Of a DNA stretch of 6,477 nucleotides, positions 5,998-6,477 are shown piece by piece. This DNA is from Clostridiaceae bacterium. GTDB lineage: Bacteria > Bacillota > Clostridia > Oscillospirales > QAMX01. The position numbers and the translations under genes were made by a program. The notes below the pieces were generated by a model, which was not told the origin of the DNA, made no database searches, and saw only the letters and a list, made by a program, of their open reading frames with translations. Numbering within the stretch: position 1 is the stretch's first letter; every line of letters begins with the position of its first letter. The stretch is from assembly GCA_016297585.1 (NCBI GenBank), contig JAEDGJ010000133.1, positions 1 through 6,477 of the forward strand, read 5' to 3'.

Positions 5998-6477
5998 ATG
6001 CAGAAGTATATGCAGGCCGCGGAAACCATCCGTTCCCGCACGGCGCTTGTGCCGGAGATCGCCATCGTTCTCGGCTCCGGGCTCGGCGGCTTTGCCGAAC
6101 GTGTCGAAAACGCGGTCTCCGTCGAATACGGCGACATCCCGGGCTTCCCGCGCTCCACGGTTCCGGGGCATCACGGACGCTTTCTGATCGGCTGTGTCGA
6201 GGGGCAGTCCGTGATCGTGCTCGACGGGCGCGTCCACTATTACGAGGGCAGCGACATTTCGGACGTCGTGCTGCCCGTCCGCACGGCGGCCTGCCTCGGC
6301 GCGAGGACGCTGATCCTGACCAACGCCGCAGGCGGCATCCGTGCCGACATGAAGGCCGGGGACTTCATGCTCATCGCCGACCAGATCTCGTCGTTTGTGC
6401 CCTCCCCCCTGCGCGGACCGAACGACGACGGGATAGGCCCCCGTTTTCCCGACATGAGCGCCGCCTACGACCCGGTG
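5998..6477 (+). CDS. punA: Purine nucleoside phosphorylase, trimeric type (5' part; runs off the window)
   Basis: The first 160 residues of a cytoplasmic enzyme that splits inosine or guanosine with phosphate into the base and ribose-1-phosphate for purine salvage. It has the trimeric (PNP-I/PunA) motifs: VLGSGLGG (24-31, S27 binding phosphate), VPGHHG (55-60), DGRVHYYEG (76-84, with R78, H80 and Y82 matching human R84, H86 and Y88), LTNAAGGI (107-114, N109 and A110 matching N115 and A116), and GPNDDGIGPRFPDMS near the window end. The base-binding Glu and Asn lie further on and are not seen. The ATG at 5998 has AAGGAG (5983-5988) at 9-nt spacing; a second Met at residue 5 has no better site. 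The gene starts 19 nt after the exporter stop with no terminator between, so one transcript is likely. The substrate could extend to xanthosine; the visible half cannot decide. Confidence 0.93.
   Translation, partial: MQKYMQAAETIRSRTALVPEIAIVLGSGLGGFAERVENAVSVEYGDIPGFPRSTVPGHHGRFLIGCVEGQSVIVLDGRVHYYEGSDISDVVLPVRTAACLGARTLILTNAAGGIRADMKAGDFMLIADQISSFVPSPLRGPNDDGIGPRFPDMSAAYDPV

Noticed and set aside
1905..6158. A 1417-codon open frame on the minus strand covering the whole RND gene and the start of the phosphorylase gene
   Set aside because: Its codons are in exact register with the RND codons on the other strand. It stays open because the GC-rich exporter gene avoids TTA, CTA and TCA codons. 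The product would be a biased R/H/D/G-rich chain with no recognisable domain or ribosome binding site, whereas the plus strand has a full RND family match.

Overview
The window looks like chromosomal DNA from an anaerobic, fairly GC-rich Firmicute, most likely a Clostridia/Oscillospirales-type gut bacterium. This is inferred from three consensus sigma-A promoters (TTGACA/TATAAT type), strong GGAGG ribosome binding sites, an Rrf2-type regulator paired with an EFR1-type flavodoxin-ferredoxin, and a CCA-encoding tRNA. No taxonomic search could be run.

Layout, left to right. Positions 1-30 hold the last codons of a rightward gene, followed by a bidirectional terminator (36-80). Positions 189-1370 hold a leftward two-gene operon: an Rrf2-family regulator (951-1370) and then, 15 nt downstream, a flavodoxin/2[4Fe-4S] protein (189-935). 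Its promoter (1450-1478) carries a perfect 13-bp palindrome across the predicted start of transcription, which suggests autoregulation. A strong bidirectional terminator (1517-1559), a 55-nt symmetric hairpin (1601-1655) and a leftward tRNA-Arg(CCG) gene (1655-1730) with its own promoter follow. A divergent rightward promoter (1813-1840) then drives a 1352-aa RND exporter (1920-5978). The 5' part of a trimeric-type purine nucleoside phosphorylase gene (5998 to the window end) follows 19 nt later, probably in the same transcript.

The most notable feature is inside the RND gene. An otherwise ordinary HAE1-type RND exporter is interrupted at about residues 198-519 by some 320 residues of alpha-helical, heptad-rich sequence. 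The insertion lies in the part of the first extracytoplasmic domain that in AcrB forms the docking subdomain facing TolC. The host probably lacks an outer membrane and no adaptor gene is visible nearby, so a built-in helical hairpin acting as adaptor or wall-spanning element is an attractive hypothesis. The left half appears to be a small redox-responsive module: a regulator that controls itself and an electron-transfer protein.

No CRISPR array, insertion sequence, phage gene or attachment-site duplication was seen. No stretch longer than 300 bases lacks an annotated gene.
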